A stretch of DNA of 64,000 nt from Trametopsis cervina (taxonomy: Eukaryota > Basidiomycota > Agaricomycetes > Polyporales > Irpicaceae): contig MU278349.1 of NCBI GenBank assembly GCA_022385755.1, forward strand, positions 558,001 through 622,000, given 5' to 3'. The position numbers were made by a program, and so were the translations under genes. Shown in pieces: positions 12,153 to 25,100 of this stretch. Position 1 is the stretch's first letter; each line of letters opens with the position of its first letter. The notes beneath the pieces were generated by a model. The model saw only the letters and a list, made by a program, of their open reading frames with translations, had not been told where the DNA came from and ran no database searches.

Positions 12153-14118
12153 ATGGCCGTGGCTGCCTCAGAGTCGATAGAAGACGCGAAATTGGGTGAC
12201 ATTTTGAAGAACATCGAAATTCCACAAGGATTTAAGGACTACGATGAGTTGTCGGAACCAGAGACGGTTGTGCGACTGGAAGAGTGGAGAAGGCGAACGT
12301 TTGCTGTTCTGGAGGGGCTTAAGGCTGGTCTACGCGACAGAGAGTCTTACAAACTTGCTCAACAAGGGGACATAGTCGGCGCTATTGCGCCTTTGGTGGA
12401 AGAGAGGCCATGGACGACGGAACACACGCGAGTGGCTGCCAAAGGTACGCGGTCTATCCCTTACTTTTTGAACGCGATACTTACCACAGCCCTCAAGAAA
12501 TACTATCATCATACGACACCCCAAACCTCCCTCTCCTCGAACACTGCCTAACCCACAAAATCAAGCCCCTCTTCCAGCGCAACCCCCACCCAGACCTAAA
12601 CCCATCCACAGGCCGCAAGATGCCGCGTCCCGCAGGAGGGACCGCCGGCTTCCAAGACCACCTCGAAGGTCAATTCTGGAAGTCGAACCTCGGCGTCGCC
12701 GATCTCCTCCTTTGGTGCGTGCGCCACACAGAGGTAAAGGCCCGCCCTTCTCCCGCGCTTCCTCTGATCGCCCATGCCCAGCCCCCGTCGTCTGTGTTCG
12801 TGTTCAGGGCCCGATGTACGAGCGATTGTGGCATCTTGTCATCCCGCCCGTCATGACCCTCCTTGACGACTTTGAGGTGGGATATAAGCTCCGGGGGACG
12901 CAAATCGTCGCTGTGATGCTCGAGAACGTGCCTGCGCAGATACTCCGGCGTACTGGTGTCGACGGGCTGCTGTTCGCCGTGCGTACACGTTCTCGACCGC
13001 TGTCTCTTTCGCTTCCGTCTAATATCCTCCGTCTCCCGCAGAATCTCAACAAGTGCTTATCGTTCCTCGACCGCCCAGACTCGGCCGCCCTTCTGCGGGC
13101 AGTAGTCCCCACCGCCGTCAAGCTCGTCGAACATACAACGCCCCCGGGGTCATCCCAGCGGTACGACCAGCTCTGCGTTGTGCTAGGCGACGGCATCATC
13201 GGGGGTGTATGGCTGCACGGCATGCGCCAGGAATCCGTCATGCAAGCTTCAATAGACGTCCTCCCCCCGCTCATCCAGCCCCTCGGAATAGGCAGCGCGC
13301 GGTATCTAAAGGTGCGAGATCGCCTATCTCCCCATCCCCTGTTCTCCCAACGCTTAACTAACTCTGATCTGGAACGCACCCTCGTCCATCCATTTCATCC
13401 CATTCAAAACAGGCATTGATACCCCAGCTCGTGCACCCCCTCGTGACAGACGGGTCCGCGGGTACACGATCGATGCAGACGTCGTCCGCTCGAGCCCTCG
13501 CTGTCGTCATCGCCGCGTGCGCTGTGCGCGCCCACGTATGGAAGGGGACGATCCTCGCCGGCGTGTGTCGCTGCTGGACGGACCTGGACGCGTCTGGGTC
13601 TCGAAGCGACGGTGAGCAACCAACCACGTTCTGCGCGTCTCTTTTTCTCCGGTGTACACTGGGATTTGGGATTGGGTTGGTGAATGGGAATGCGAGCGCG
13701 AGGGGCTTGTTCGGATTCTGATGACAGCACCCCCCTCGCATCCCCTCCCACCCCTGCACGGGCTTCTTCGTGTTGTGTGTGTGCGCGTGTGCTGCATGGA
13801 TGAGTCTTGCTTACCCCGTTTCTGTCAGGTGCACCAGAGCTGAGACGCGCGCTGCAGGACGCGTGCGCGAGTCTCGTCCAGGCGTGTCCATCCGTGCTCG
13901 AGGTGAGCTTAGTTTTAGCGTCGTCACCGCCCGATATAGCACGTCGCTGATCACGACCATCATCATCATCCATCCCCTCTCTATCTCTCTGCCCCTTTTC
14001 GAAACTGTCGTTCATCGTTCAGGAGGAAATCCCGCGGCTCCTCGAGCTGGACACGACGATTTTCAAGCCTCTGCTAATGGCGGTGGTGCAAGCCGAGACC
14101 CGTTCCGGGACCGGGTAG
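12153..14118 (+). CDS. TTI2: TELO2-interacting protein 2-like (Tti2 family)
   Basis: Tti2 works with Tel2 and Tti1 as a chaperone adaptor that stabilises PIKK kinases such as TOR and ATM/ATR homologues. Exons 12153-12444, 12498-12733, 12808-12978, 13042-13311, 13413-13611, 13829-13902 and 14023-14118 join in phase to 445 residues. The protein is predicted all-helical, with family-like segments EILSSYDTPNLPLLEHCL, LEGQFWKSNLGVADLLLWCV, YERLWHLVIPPVMTLLDDFE, LRGTQIVAVMLENVPAQIL, VLGDGIIGGVWLHGMR and GIGSARYLKALIPQLVHPL. The first acceptor is CAAG at 12494-12497, the only one that restores the conserved frame. The assignment rests on recollection of the PF10521 family in basidiomycetes and is probable rather than proven. 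Confidence 0.8.
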
Positions 14119-15728
14119 CGTAGCCGAGCGCACAGGCACACCATAACGCAACAAGCAGCGGGAGCAAGCAAGCATTGTGCGAAGACACATCAGTTTGGTG
14201 GTGGTTATGGTATGCTTCCGCGCCCGTGCGGTTCGCCGCACCAGATTGCCGATGCGCGATCGCAGTGTGAGGGACAGAGGAACAGAAGGAAAGGACAGGG
14301 AAGAAAAACATGCGTGAAAGGCGGGTGCGTTCGGGGACTTGGTAGGAGGCCTCGGTTCGCTCGTTCGGGCTTCCCACGTACTGTACAGCCAGCACGGGCC
14401 TGTCAGCCGGTGTAGTTGGAACGCAGTACGTATGTTACGGTATATGGGTACGTGGAAGCACAAACACAAAGCACAGGACAGGACGTAAAGATGAAGATGC
14501 ACACAATAAAATTTGCTTGTTGTGATGTATGATGTCTGTTTTCCTGATCGTTCGGGCACCAGGGCCGGATCAAAAGGGATCTGGTGCATTGGAAGGAAGA
14601 CGGGGATGCGATCGCGGTGCTTTGTTCATGCTATACCGTAGATTGGCGCTTGGGCTTACCTTGCTGCGCCACACCTGCCTGAAGGCGGGGGTCGACGTTG
14701 TGGCGTGTACGCTTTATGAGTGTGTGGCGCACGAATAAACGTTGAATGAATGAGAGCTCGGACGACGTCTGTTGTTCTTTGCTAACGAAGGAGAAACAGA
14801 CTGTAATGTGCGTATCGCACGGGTACGCATAACGCCACACGCGCGATCAAAACACACACACACCCGCGAGACGAGACCGAGCCTTGCCCTTGGCCAGCAG
14901 AGCAGCCAAACCACCGAAGAAACACCCGCCCGCTCCCGCGCGTGGAGATGAATGGAGCCTGCGCACCCCGGGCCTCGCCAGCGCATAGCGGGGAGTGGTG
15001 GTGTGACGATGCTCGTGGTGCACGTCGACGTCTGGAGCCCAGCTGAGCAGTGGTGGGGCGTGCGGGATGTGGGGCAGGGGAGGAGAGGGAGGCGGGTGCT
15101 TGGGTCAGGGTCCTAGGAGCGGTGTTTGGTCTTATCTCGCGGTCGCGGTGAGGTGCTACGGTCTATAGTGCTGTATTGTGACTAGTCGTTTGCGGGCCCG
15201 TCGGTGTTATTGTATCATATCACAGTCCGTCGAAGTCATCCTACTGTTCTGAGCTCGTCCGCAGATGATGCACGGCGGGCAGCTCAGCCACTGTGCCGCG
15301 GTACGAATCACCTCCCCCGCCGACTCCCGGAAGGTCGCCACAAAGAGCAAGCACAAACACCCCAGCCAGCCGCGGCTGCAGAAAACGCTGGAATTAGCGA
15401 ATTATCACAAGACAGACCAAGCCGGCCCCGGACCGACGCTTTAGCCTCACGAATCGGGCACTCACGATCTCCGGCGAGTTCCTCCGCGCCCGTATGCGCG
15501 CGTCTGCGAAAATCTGCCACTTCTGGGAGGGAGGTGGAATTGATATGGGTGGCAGGGTACTTATACCGGGGTGGGTGTTGGTGCCCCGCCTACGCCATCG
15601 TATCTGCTTTGCCTCTCCCGTCCGCATACTCATATTCATACTCGAATCCTCGTATATCTTCGACGGGTAGAAAGCCACAGCAACAACTGAAGAACAGTGA
15701 ACTAGATTAGACAAAGAATAAAGCAGAC
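14119..15728. other. long intergenic region
   Basis: About 1.6 kb between Tti2 and the next start codon. No conserved coding segment was found on either strand. It presumably contains the Tti2 3' untranslated region and a long promoter or leader for the small Ser-rich gene. Confidence 0.45.
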
Positions 15729-16526
15729 ATGAGCCTCTCCGTCGACGACCTCGTTGCCTCGTTCAGCTCGAGCCACATTGGCCAGGAGCAGATGGACCTC
15801 GCTGCGCTGCAGGTGAGTTTCGCCTTCCTTTCTCATCTCTCCTCCCTACCCTCTCCCTTTCTCTCCATTCCTCCTTGCCTTCCACCCACGCCTCTTTCCC
15901 GTCTTCTCTCTCCCTACTGTGTTTCCTACAAGACGTGCTGACAATAACCTCCGCAGGCCCAACTCGCCCAAATCCTGTACCACTCCCCCCTAGCCTCCCG
16001 CGGCACAGGCACAGCAACGCCCGTCGCCCGCACGCGCAGCAACTCCCTCGCCGGGCCCTCCTACGACGACACCAACAGCTCGGACTCGATGATGGCGACG
16101 GACGACGACGAGCGGATGGTTGAAGACTTGCTCTTCCCCTCTTCTCCCTCTTCGTCTTCGTCGTCGATGTATTCTCCGTCGACAGCGACGTTCTCCACAC
16201 CCTCTTCACACTACACCTCCTCCCATTCGCACTACACCCGCCACTCCCGCCAATCTTCCCTCTCAACGCCCTTCCCACCCCCCTCCTCCTCCTCCTCCCA
16301 CCACACCCACAACGTCGCCAACATGAACCACAGCATGGCCAGCAACGGCGGTGCGGGCTCGATATTCGCCACCACAGACCCGTTCTACCTCGCCGCTCAG
16401 TCTCAGAGCCAAGCGCCGGCACCGAGCTCGTTCCTCGCGCAGTATGCCCGGCCCCAACAACAGAGCTCGCCGTTCCTCAAGGCGCATGCGTTCCAGCCGC
16501 AGACCGCCAGCGCGTTCGTCCGCTGA
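15729..16526 (+). CDS. small Ser/His/Tyr-rich low-complexity protein
   Basis: Function not recognised. Exons 15729-15812 and 15957-16526 (donor GTGAGT, acceptor CGCAG) give 217 residues. The N-terminus is the only ordered-looking part: MSLSVDDLVASFSSSHIGQ and QMDLAALQAQLAQILYHSP, a possible amphipathic helix with regular hydrophobic spacing. The rest is Ser-rich (SSPSSSSSSMYSPSTATF), His/Tyr/Ser-rich (HYTSSHSHYTRHSRQSSL), then Gln/Pro/Ala-rich, ending QTASAFVR. It has no catalytic motif, signal peptide or membrane segment. The gene sits alone between two long non-coding stretches (1.6 and 2.3 kb), an arrangement often seen for regulatory genes. It could be a fungal-specific regulator or adaptor; this is only inference. 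Confidence 0.7.
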
Positions 16527-18866
16527 GCTTCATCGCTCCAGCGCTCCTCCCCCAGTGGAGGAGGCGGCGATCCCATACTCACACACTATCACAACCTCAT
16601 GCGCCCCGTTTTTCCTCTGCGTACGATCTCATCGCCCGCCAGCCAGCCCGCTTCCAAACAACGCCACCGCTCTTACGATACGGATAAGAAGAACTAAACG
16701 CTACGCATTATCGCACAATATCGCATTTCGATCTAGTGTCGCATGTTGCGATTACAGCACTGAACTGCGCTACTGGACTACTGGACTTTGGTACCCCTCT
16801 CCGACCTCCGACATCCGACAAGCCAGCGGCGGACCCCCGTCCGTTCCCGCTCGCACTAGTCCTAGTCCCAGTCCTGGTCCTGGAGGGGACTCTACCTCTA
16901 CCTCACCCCCCTCGCACCTTCGTCGCATCGGCCACAAAAGGGGGACGCCGGACGTGACTGACTGACGTCGCGGGCGGGTGCGGTAGGGAGGAGACAGACA
17001 GACTGGCTGGGCCCAGAACGCGTTGGTGCTGTGGACGTGCGATGCGCGCTGGGCTGGGCGGTGGCTGGTGACGGCTCTCACCCTCCGGTCCGCGTCTGGC
17101 CCGGGTGTGTCATTGTCACTGCAACCCCCTCACTCCGTCCTCATCCTCGCATCCTCTTCCTCTCGTGCGGTGCCGTTGGCTGGCTAGCGACTGAGCTAGC
17201 TGTAGCATCCTCCACTGTCATACGGAACTGCCCCGCACACGGGACGGAGGCAGGCTGCACACTTCCCTCTCAACTTCCCCGCGCTGCGATCAGCCCATCA
17301 TCATCGCCATCATCATCATCATCTCCCCTTCCATCTTCCATCCCCGTTCCAATTCTAGCTCTCACACGCACGCACACAGAAGCCCCCCTCATCCCCGCAT
17401 CTTTCCACAGAACCAAGTTGGTTTGTGTCATCTGCACATCTGTAGATAGAGGTCGTATGTACTTGTGCGTACATACGCCGTTTCCTCGCACGCATGCATC
17501 GTACTCGTACGCTCTCCCGCTCTCGGACGCTGTCTGACATTTAGTAGTTGTACTCGTTTGTTCCGTCGTGTAGCTTTCCATCCAAACCAATGTTTTGTGC
17601 AGTCAGTTCACACAGCCAGTATTGTTCTCGGAGACGGCGGCAGCACCTCGGGGGCTGTATAAGAGTGGCAGATGGCGAATGCTGTACATACGTGCGATGC
17701 GCTGAGAGATGCTTGGGGTGGTTAACGGAATGTGCTGTCAACGAGTGAACTCTCCCGCCCGCCGGGTCCGTTTCCAACACCTTCCACTCAACTCAACTCT
17801 GCTCTATGCGGTAACATCACCGAGGGCTGAAGCTGACACACACATGCTCGCCCGACACGTCCGCCGCTACAAGGTCCTCGCACGCCGTGGAACAGCCAAC
17901 GGACGCCAACGCGGAATGGAACACGAAGAGCGGTGTGCACATGCGCGTGTGCTGAGTCGCGTGCGGGCGTGTCTGGATCGCTGTCTGAGTGCGAGCATGC
18001 GACGATCCCTGTGTTGCGTCACCACATACACACAAAAAGCAGCGCGATGATGAATGACGGTGTGTGTCCGTGTCCGTGTCCGCGTCCGTGCGCAGGCCTC
18101 GAACTACCCGGCCTCCACCACTTTCACTCGCGCGGATCGAACGAACACATCCCGGTCGGAGGAAACCCTCACAGAACTCACTCATCAAGAAAACACCCCC
18201 CGCGTCAGCTGTTCCTGCACTGACTGTACACGCAACACTCAATGCATCGAACGCTCCCACGACGCGGTTCGCCCGTGCAAGCTTAGTACCTTCCGCCGTA
18301 TATGAAAGCCTAGTACATTGCAAACACAGCTCAGGTGCTCAGCTGCAGGGTGCAGGGCGAGTGTGCGGCGATACCTCGACGATGCTGCAGCCCACGCCCC
18401 CAAATCCGGCGTCCCACGCTATCGTACTATCATAGCACAATAGCCCATACACAAACGGACTGGACTCGCCCCTCGGAGGTGCGTCGCGGATATCATCCTA
18501 GTAGCCATCCATATCGCACACACATCGTACAGTACATCGCTTAGCCTCGCTTCCCACAGCCCGCGTTCTTCGTTATCGGTCCCCCACACTCTCCCCACGC
18601 GTGGCCCTCACCTGACTGACGTTCCTTTCCCCGCGCACGCACGCACAGATGTTGGCTTGTTATCCTGGCGTTCCGTGCGAACGAAGCGAGGGGGGGAGAT
18701 ATCGCGGGGTAGCTGGGTTGCGTTGTGCGAGCACCCTCGTTGATATACGCTCGGTGCAGTATACTGTTACAGAGTGCGCTACCGACAATTGAAAACGCAC
18801 CCGCTCGCATCTACGCCACGCCAGTACCAACAGCAACTCTATCAAACTGCGCACACGAACACGAAC
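16527..18866. other. long intergenic region, 2.3 kb
   Basis: Several open frames of 60-200 codons overlap here in different frames on both strands, as expected by chance in G+C-rich DNA. None has a recognisable motif. A long 3' untranslated region or a non-coding transcript is possible but not shown by sequence. Confidence 0.45.
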
Positions 18867-21060
18867 ATGGCCACCCTCCTCCTCCTCCTCCCGGATGCAA
18901 TCACGAAGATGCTCCCCGCAGACCCGATCCCGCTCGTCCTCCTCTGCACACTCGCCGCGCTGTGTCTCATCGCACTAGCGCGCCGCATACCCTCCACCTC
19001 CACACCTGCTCCTGCTCCTGCGTCGTACGAGGAGCGTAAGGCCCAGGAGGCGGGTGAAGATACCGACGGTGGTACGTCCGCACACTGCGATGATGCACCG
19101 ATCCTAACGAACGCGTTGTTTAGCATGGACACCCGTAGCATTCGACTACCCGCGCGTCGAGCCCTGCCCGACCGACCCGCTCACGCTCAAGCCGATCCCC
19201 TATCGTCCGTTCAAATGGGGCGAGTATCGGTGCGTCCTCCTTCTCTCCCCTCCCTCCCCTTACCTCCTTCTCCCCTTTCCCTCCCCGCCTCGTACTGTGG
19301 CTAACGCTGATCGCGATGATGCAGCGTATCAATGGGCCTCCACCCAATGGCCTTCGAAGACTGGTTCGAGGTCTGCCTCCCCTCCCCTCCCCTCCTCTCC
19401 CTCCCCATTCTTACAAACGCTGACACGAAGAGTAGTTGGACGAAACATTCGTAGAATACTACCGCATCCGCGAGGCGCGTCTGCGCGCACACGGGCACAG
19501 GCTCGTACAAGTGTGTGAGGCGAGCCCGGGGCGCGTGGATGGGGGGCATGAAGCTGGTGCGCTTTCCTATCCCCTCTCCATTCCCCTTCCTCTCCCGCCT
19601 GTTGACGTATTCGCTATGTAGCGAAAGAACTAGTATACGAAATGGCCGAATACCTCTCGCGCCGGTATCCCTCCGTCTACACCGTGCGCCGACGCGAGAA
19701 GGGCGCGGACGGGTGGTATGGCGAGCCCATGATTGAAGAGATCACGGTCGTGCCTGTTGAGCGCACGTTTAGGATCGAGAGCGAGGAGCCGATGATGCTT
19801 GCTGGGCTTTTGTGCGTGTTCCTCTTTCTTTCGCATGTCTGCTTGTTGGTGCGGTGTGCTGAGAGTTTGGTGTGGGGTGTAGAGCGGTGGACGACCTCAC
19901 GATTATGATCAAAGGTCCGTCCTTCTCTTCTCCTCACAAACACAAACACGAACGCAATGAACACTGATGTTTGAGCGCGCAGACACAGACGACGTATACT
20001 ACCTCCAAGCAGGCGTCGTCGCCATCCCCGGGATGTGGCGCCTGCAAGACAAGATCGGGATGAACCTCGACGACATCCATCTGAGCGGGACTGTGCCCGA
20101 ATGTGCGTGCACTTCATATTTGTACATGTAGCTTCAACTGACTAGACTATGAACGACCGCATGCGCGAAACAGACAAAAGCAAACTCCAATCCCCGATGA
20201 ACCGCTTCTTCGCGCGTCTCACGCTCGACAAACCCGTCGCGCGCACGAACTACAGCTTCCAAGTCCTCCCTCCCCCACCCTCTCCCTCTGTTGATCCTAC
20301 AGATCCAAAAGAACTCGCATGGGCATACACGATGAAAGGCCCCGAAGAGGACGAACAAAACCGGCCAGGATACCTGCGCGCCGGCGAGGACGTGGAGGGC
20401 TCAGCCCCTCCACAGGTAGCAAGGGACACAGAACCAGGCAACGCCTCCCCAACCGCCCTCTCCCTCCTCTCCTCCTCCTCCTCCACACCTCTCGACCCCT
20501 CCCGCGTGCTAATGCGCGTCGAGCGCGAGTCGCTCCGCCGGCTCCCCCGGACGGGAGCTGTCGTGTTTGGGATACGGACGTATCAGACGCCGGTGGAGAG
20601 GCTTGCGCGGGAGGTGGGGGGACCGGGACGGTTGGCTAGTGCTGTTAGGGGGTGGGGTGCGGATGTTGCTAGGTGAGTATTGGTTTGTTTTGAGTTGGTT
20701 TTGAGATTGGACAGGGAGGGAGGCGCGACTTAGGCCTCTTCGATGTAGTGTGTCTATGTTCGCGCTCACGTCCATTTGGACTTCCTATTCTCGTTTGTTT
20801 TCAGAGCGGGCAGGACGTCGGGGGCGAACTTGTTTCCAAAGACGCGTCGGGCGACGTCCCATCCCGCCTCCCTGATGCATCACGTCCACTCATATTTTCT
20901 CTTTCCTGCCACGAAAACATCCATACTGACCCACACCGTTTTCCCACCCCACAGATACAAAGCCCGCCCCGCGTTCGAAAGCATACTCGGCTACCTCGAC
21001 GCGAAGCACGCAGAACAAGTCGCCGCCGGCCTCGTCCCCGCCTCCCCGGCCGAACCGTGA
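18867..21060 (+). CDS. membrane-anchored heme-dependent oxidative N-demethylase-like protein (DUF3445)
   Basis: Belongs to the DUF3445/PF11927 family. Its bacterial members bind heme and carry out oxidative N-demethylation, for example of dimethylamine. Nine exons (18867-19071, 19124-19229, 19325-19370, 19436-19556, 19622-19811, 19883-19914, 19983-20102, 20174-20672, 20955-21060) join in phase to 474 residues. A hydrophobic segment at about residues 21-39 (IPLVLLCTLAALCLIALA) followed by Arg-Arg suggests an N-terminal membrane anchor. Family-like segments are YRPFKWGEYRVSMGL, DWFELDETFVEYYRIR, LSRRYPSVYTV, AGVVAIPGMWRLQDKIGM, IHLSGTVPEYKSKL, MNRFFARLTLDKPV and ESLRRLPRTGAVVFGIRTY. A Ser/Pro-rich insert of about 60 residues lies in the largest exon. 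The last intron (282 nt) is long for this window. The substrate in fungi is unknown to me. Confidence 0.85.
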
Positions 21061-22127
21061 GGCTGCCGATTGTCGCGAATAGGCCAACGGACCAACGAGC
21101 CACGCAGTCAAGGAGTCAAGGAGCCAAGTAGACGAGGGGTTGAGGAACAAGTAGACGAGTGGACGAGGTCGTAAACCGGAGGGCTTCTGAAGGATATGAT
21201 AGAGTTTGCATTCTACTTTTTACAGCACGCTCCCGTAACCGACTACGCTTCCCCAACCGTCTTCCTTCCCGCCCCTCTCTCTTCCTTCTTTGGAGGAACG
21301 GTAACGGTACACCCCTCCGACGTCGTAATGAGAACGAGAAGCACATCATCCCCTGTCGTGTCGTAACGTACGTCGTTGCGTTAACCTACGTATAGCCAAT
21401 GCACCCGTTCGGGTGTCGCGTCCCGAGCCGTGTATGTGTACGTACCTGCCCTGTCCTTCTCTACAGTACCGGGCCTGAAGCCTGAAAGCGACGGATGAGA
21501 ATGAGAAGCTCAGGATAAGAGTTATGTATGAGTGCTGCGAGCTGCTACCGTGACATGTGGCTCGCAGCGGTGACTGCGCTCGTCGGCCCCGCATCCGAAC
21601 GTCCGTACCGTACATGAATGCGGCATACCATCCACACAGTCCGGTACGAAGAGCGTACTGCACAGCACGGTGCGTACCCGTATACGCATTCCATACAAAA
21701 ACAAATATAACCGAACATTGAGACGTCCACAGACGCGTGTGTGTAAAGTACATGATGATGCGAAAATATATCCGAACGTGAGCTACTTCGATTTCGATAT
21801 GGATACTGTACGAGTACTAGGAGGCTATGGCTCGGGTGTGTCTCTATATATGTATGTATGTGTGTGGTGCGAGCGAGCGATGTAAGAGTGAGGATTCCGG
21901 TGGTGATGAGTGTATGGTGGTACCTATAGCAAGAAATAATGAAAACGAAACTGGAGCTGGAGCGGAGAGGGAAGAGTGGTATGAATATGAGTCCAGGGCG
22001 TGTGCTGCAGCCGACCCCAGCAGCGATACTAGCAGCAATGAGAACAAAAGGGAAAGGATGAAGGACCAAAGGAATACGATGATAAATAAGTCCACGAGCA
22101 GCAGAACCAGCCCGCTCCTCCTCTTCC
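21061..22127. other. intergenic region between convergent genes
   Basis: Just over 1 kb separating two genes with facing 3' ends. No coding sequence is supported on either strand. Both 3' untranslated regions should lie here. Confidence 0.45.
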
Positions 22128-25100
22128 TCAGGCAACAATCTTCACAACACACGTCCCACCATCCTTCAACACCCCAACAGGCCCCTCCCCGCCCCTTCTA
22201 AACACCTCAGGGGCCTTATCAAAAGGCACTGATTTTCCGTCCCCTCCCTCAGCACCCCCATCGCCGTCGCCGACCCACGGCCGGATCCAACCATCCTCGA
22301 CCATCTTCACCACCGCCGCCAACGAGTCCCGCACGTCCTCCCCTTCAAAATCGACGTCAGCTCCGACGCTCACCCATGCGTAGTTCACTGTGCGTTTTGG
22401 AGCTGTGGGTCTGCCGCGTCCGCGCCATGAGTTCCCGCGGCGCAGCGCGGATCCGAGGCTGTCTTTGCTTGGCGAGGTCAGCGCGAGACTTGCGGAGGAT
22501 GATTTTGTGGGGCTCGCGGTTCCGCTGTCGCTGCGCCCGCGGGAGGTTGAGCGCGATGTTGCGGACCGCTTGATTGAGCGGAACCCTGAGCGTAGCGTGT
22601 CGTGTGCTGAGGGCACTGCGCGTGTTGGGGAGTCGCCAACGAGCGTCGTGAACTGAGTGAGGGCAAGCGGCACTTTCTGGTTCGACCTCGAGCTCGCGCG
22701 CGATACACCCGAGGAGGACGCAGTGCCCGATGGACTGAGAGGCGTCCCAGGGTCGCCGTTGGTATATTGTCGTGTTGTGTCGTGTTCGGGGTCAGCTAGT
22801 AGCAGCTTGCGCGACGTTTCCCAGATTTCGACTCCGCCGACGGTGTCCAAAACAACATCAAATGAACGACTGTCTTCAACGAGCCTCTCTAGCACCTCCA
22901 AGGGATCACCAACACAGAGTTCCTCAGCTCCCCAGGCCCGTAAGCGAGCATCCAGACGATCGAAACGAGTCTGCCTAGATCGACGCTTGACGGAATTCGG
23001 TGCACCCTTCTTCGCGGTCTCAGGTTCGTCCTCATCCTCGTCTTCGTTGCCGTCGTCGCGCGCGGCCGAGTCAGGTACTTGCACCGACACCTGGACGCCT
23101 CTTCTAGCAAGCATCTGAACAGCCAAGCCTCCAGCGCCATCGTGGCCTTGTAACACCAACGCCCGCAGTTTTCTCGAACGAGGATCCTCAGCGCCAGGTC
23201 TCGGTTTCGCAGGCGCGATGACGTCCACGCAAGTGCGAACAGCCCTGTGCGCAGGAAGTGCACAAAGCGGAAGAAGCGCAAGCTCCTCGAGCGTCATGTT
23301 CATCGACGAAATAAGATCACGGTGCAGCTGTGCATACGGATGCGCGTTCATCGTGCTCGGCAAGGACTTGGAGCGCACATGCGAGCGGCGCTGCGGCGGA
23401 AAGAGCGTCGCAGGACGGGAGAGTGGCTGGGGCGCACGGTGGACACGGTGCCGTTCCAGAACCACGAACTCGGCAAGCGCACCGCACTGGAACAGACAGT
23501 TCGTTAAAAATAGCCCGCGAACCTAACTCTGGCAGGTAAAGACACACCTTGCGCACGTCTAATAGACCGATAACCCACTCGCCCCTCTTACACACGTCGT
23601 TCTTCACTTCCCACCCACACTCTATCACTCTTCCGACAATGCTTCTTCCAGGAATGTAGCCTGCACCTTTGCCACCGTTCCCCATCTTGTCCTGCACGAG
23701 CAACGAGTCGAGTGCGTCCAAGCCAACTGCGAATACCTGAACGAGAACATGCGACGATGGCACATGGGACGGCGGCGGTACATGCGAAAGGAATGCCACA
23801 GGTAAGGGCAAAGAATCGAGGAGATGCGCAGGTGTTGACGACCCCTTGCCCTTCTTCCCCATCCCCACTATCTTCAACGACAAGTTGAACGAGAAATGTC
23901 GCCTCTTCTTCCGTCCGTCATTGCCACCATTCTGCTCTGCAACTCCTCTCGTCACCTCCACCGTGGCCATACTGCTCTGTGCGAGCCCCATCCGCACCAA
24001 ATCAATCTTCCCATCCCCCGAGTCAGCCTTTCCGTTGCTTGTATATGCAGCGCGAGGCAAGGTAAGTCCGCTATATCCGTGAGGCGCTGAGGGATCCCCT
24101 GTTGCTAGAGGTGTAGGGGTCGGTATTGAATGTGTGGGGAGATTCTGCGAGAAGGAATAAACGGTGGGGGATATACTGCGCGAAAGTCGGCGAGTATGTG
24201 AGTAGGATCTGCGAGGCTGGCCCTGTGCCTGCGAGTATGCATAAGCTCGTAGTCGCGCATCGGGGTTCTCAGCGGCCTCATCGCTCGACGAAACCGAGGG
24301 CTCTTTGTTAGACCGATGAGACTTGGACCTTGACACCGTTGAGCCGAGCGGGCTCGTCATACGCTTTGGACTTTCCTGGAGAGGGTTCTCTTGAACTTCT
24401 TCCAAGACAGGTGAAGGGGCGCGACTAGGTTCCGTGCTGCTACCGGTGGGGGTGATATCGCTATACTCACTCTCATCTTCTTCTAGCAAGGCAGACATAC
24501 GTCCGCGGCTGGACCTGCTACCTCGGGAACGTCGGCTTCGTCTCCTGTGCTCTGCGGATTTCGCAGGCGGCGGATACGACCGCGACGTTGTAGGCGGAGG
24601 TTTTGATGATGGAATGTTGGAAGATGCTGGGGTCACGACACCAAACTCGTAGCCTGAAAGAGGACGAGTCTTCTGGCGGGGTGACTCGGGAGCCGTAGAG
24701 ATGGCAGGAGCAAGCCACCGGACGTCCTTTGCCCAGTCCTCGTCCGTGTATGACGCACGGCGCAACTCGGTCTTGGAACGTCGTCGCGTCGCCGATAGTG
24801 GCCTCGGCTGGGCGCGGCTTGTGGACTGTGACGATGCCGACGTGTTGGACAATGCCACAGTCGGCACAGATGAGGTGGAGTGCGATCGTGTGTGCGAGCG
24901 GGCGATAGTTATCGTCTCCACGTTGCCGTTCTGCCGAGCCCCGTAGTCTGAGGTGAGCGGTGTCGTTATTCGCGTAGAGGTCGTGGCATGCGTCGATGCG
25001 CTGCGAACGGAACCAACTGTGCCGTCGGCAGAAGAGGACGACGTCGACGTAATGGATAACAGCGACTCGGAGGAAGCTCGGTCGGGGGAGCCTCCAGCGC

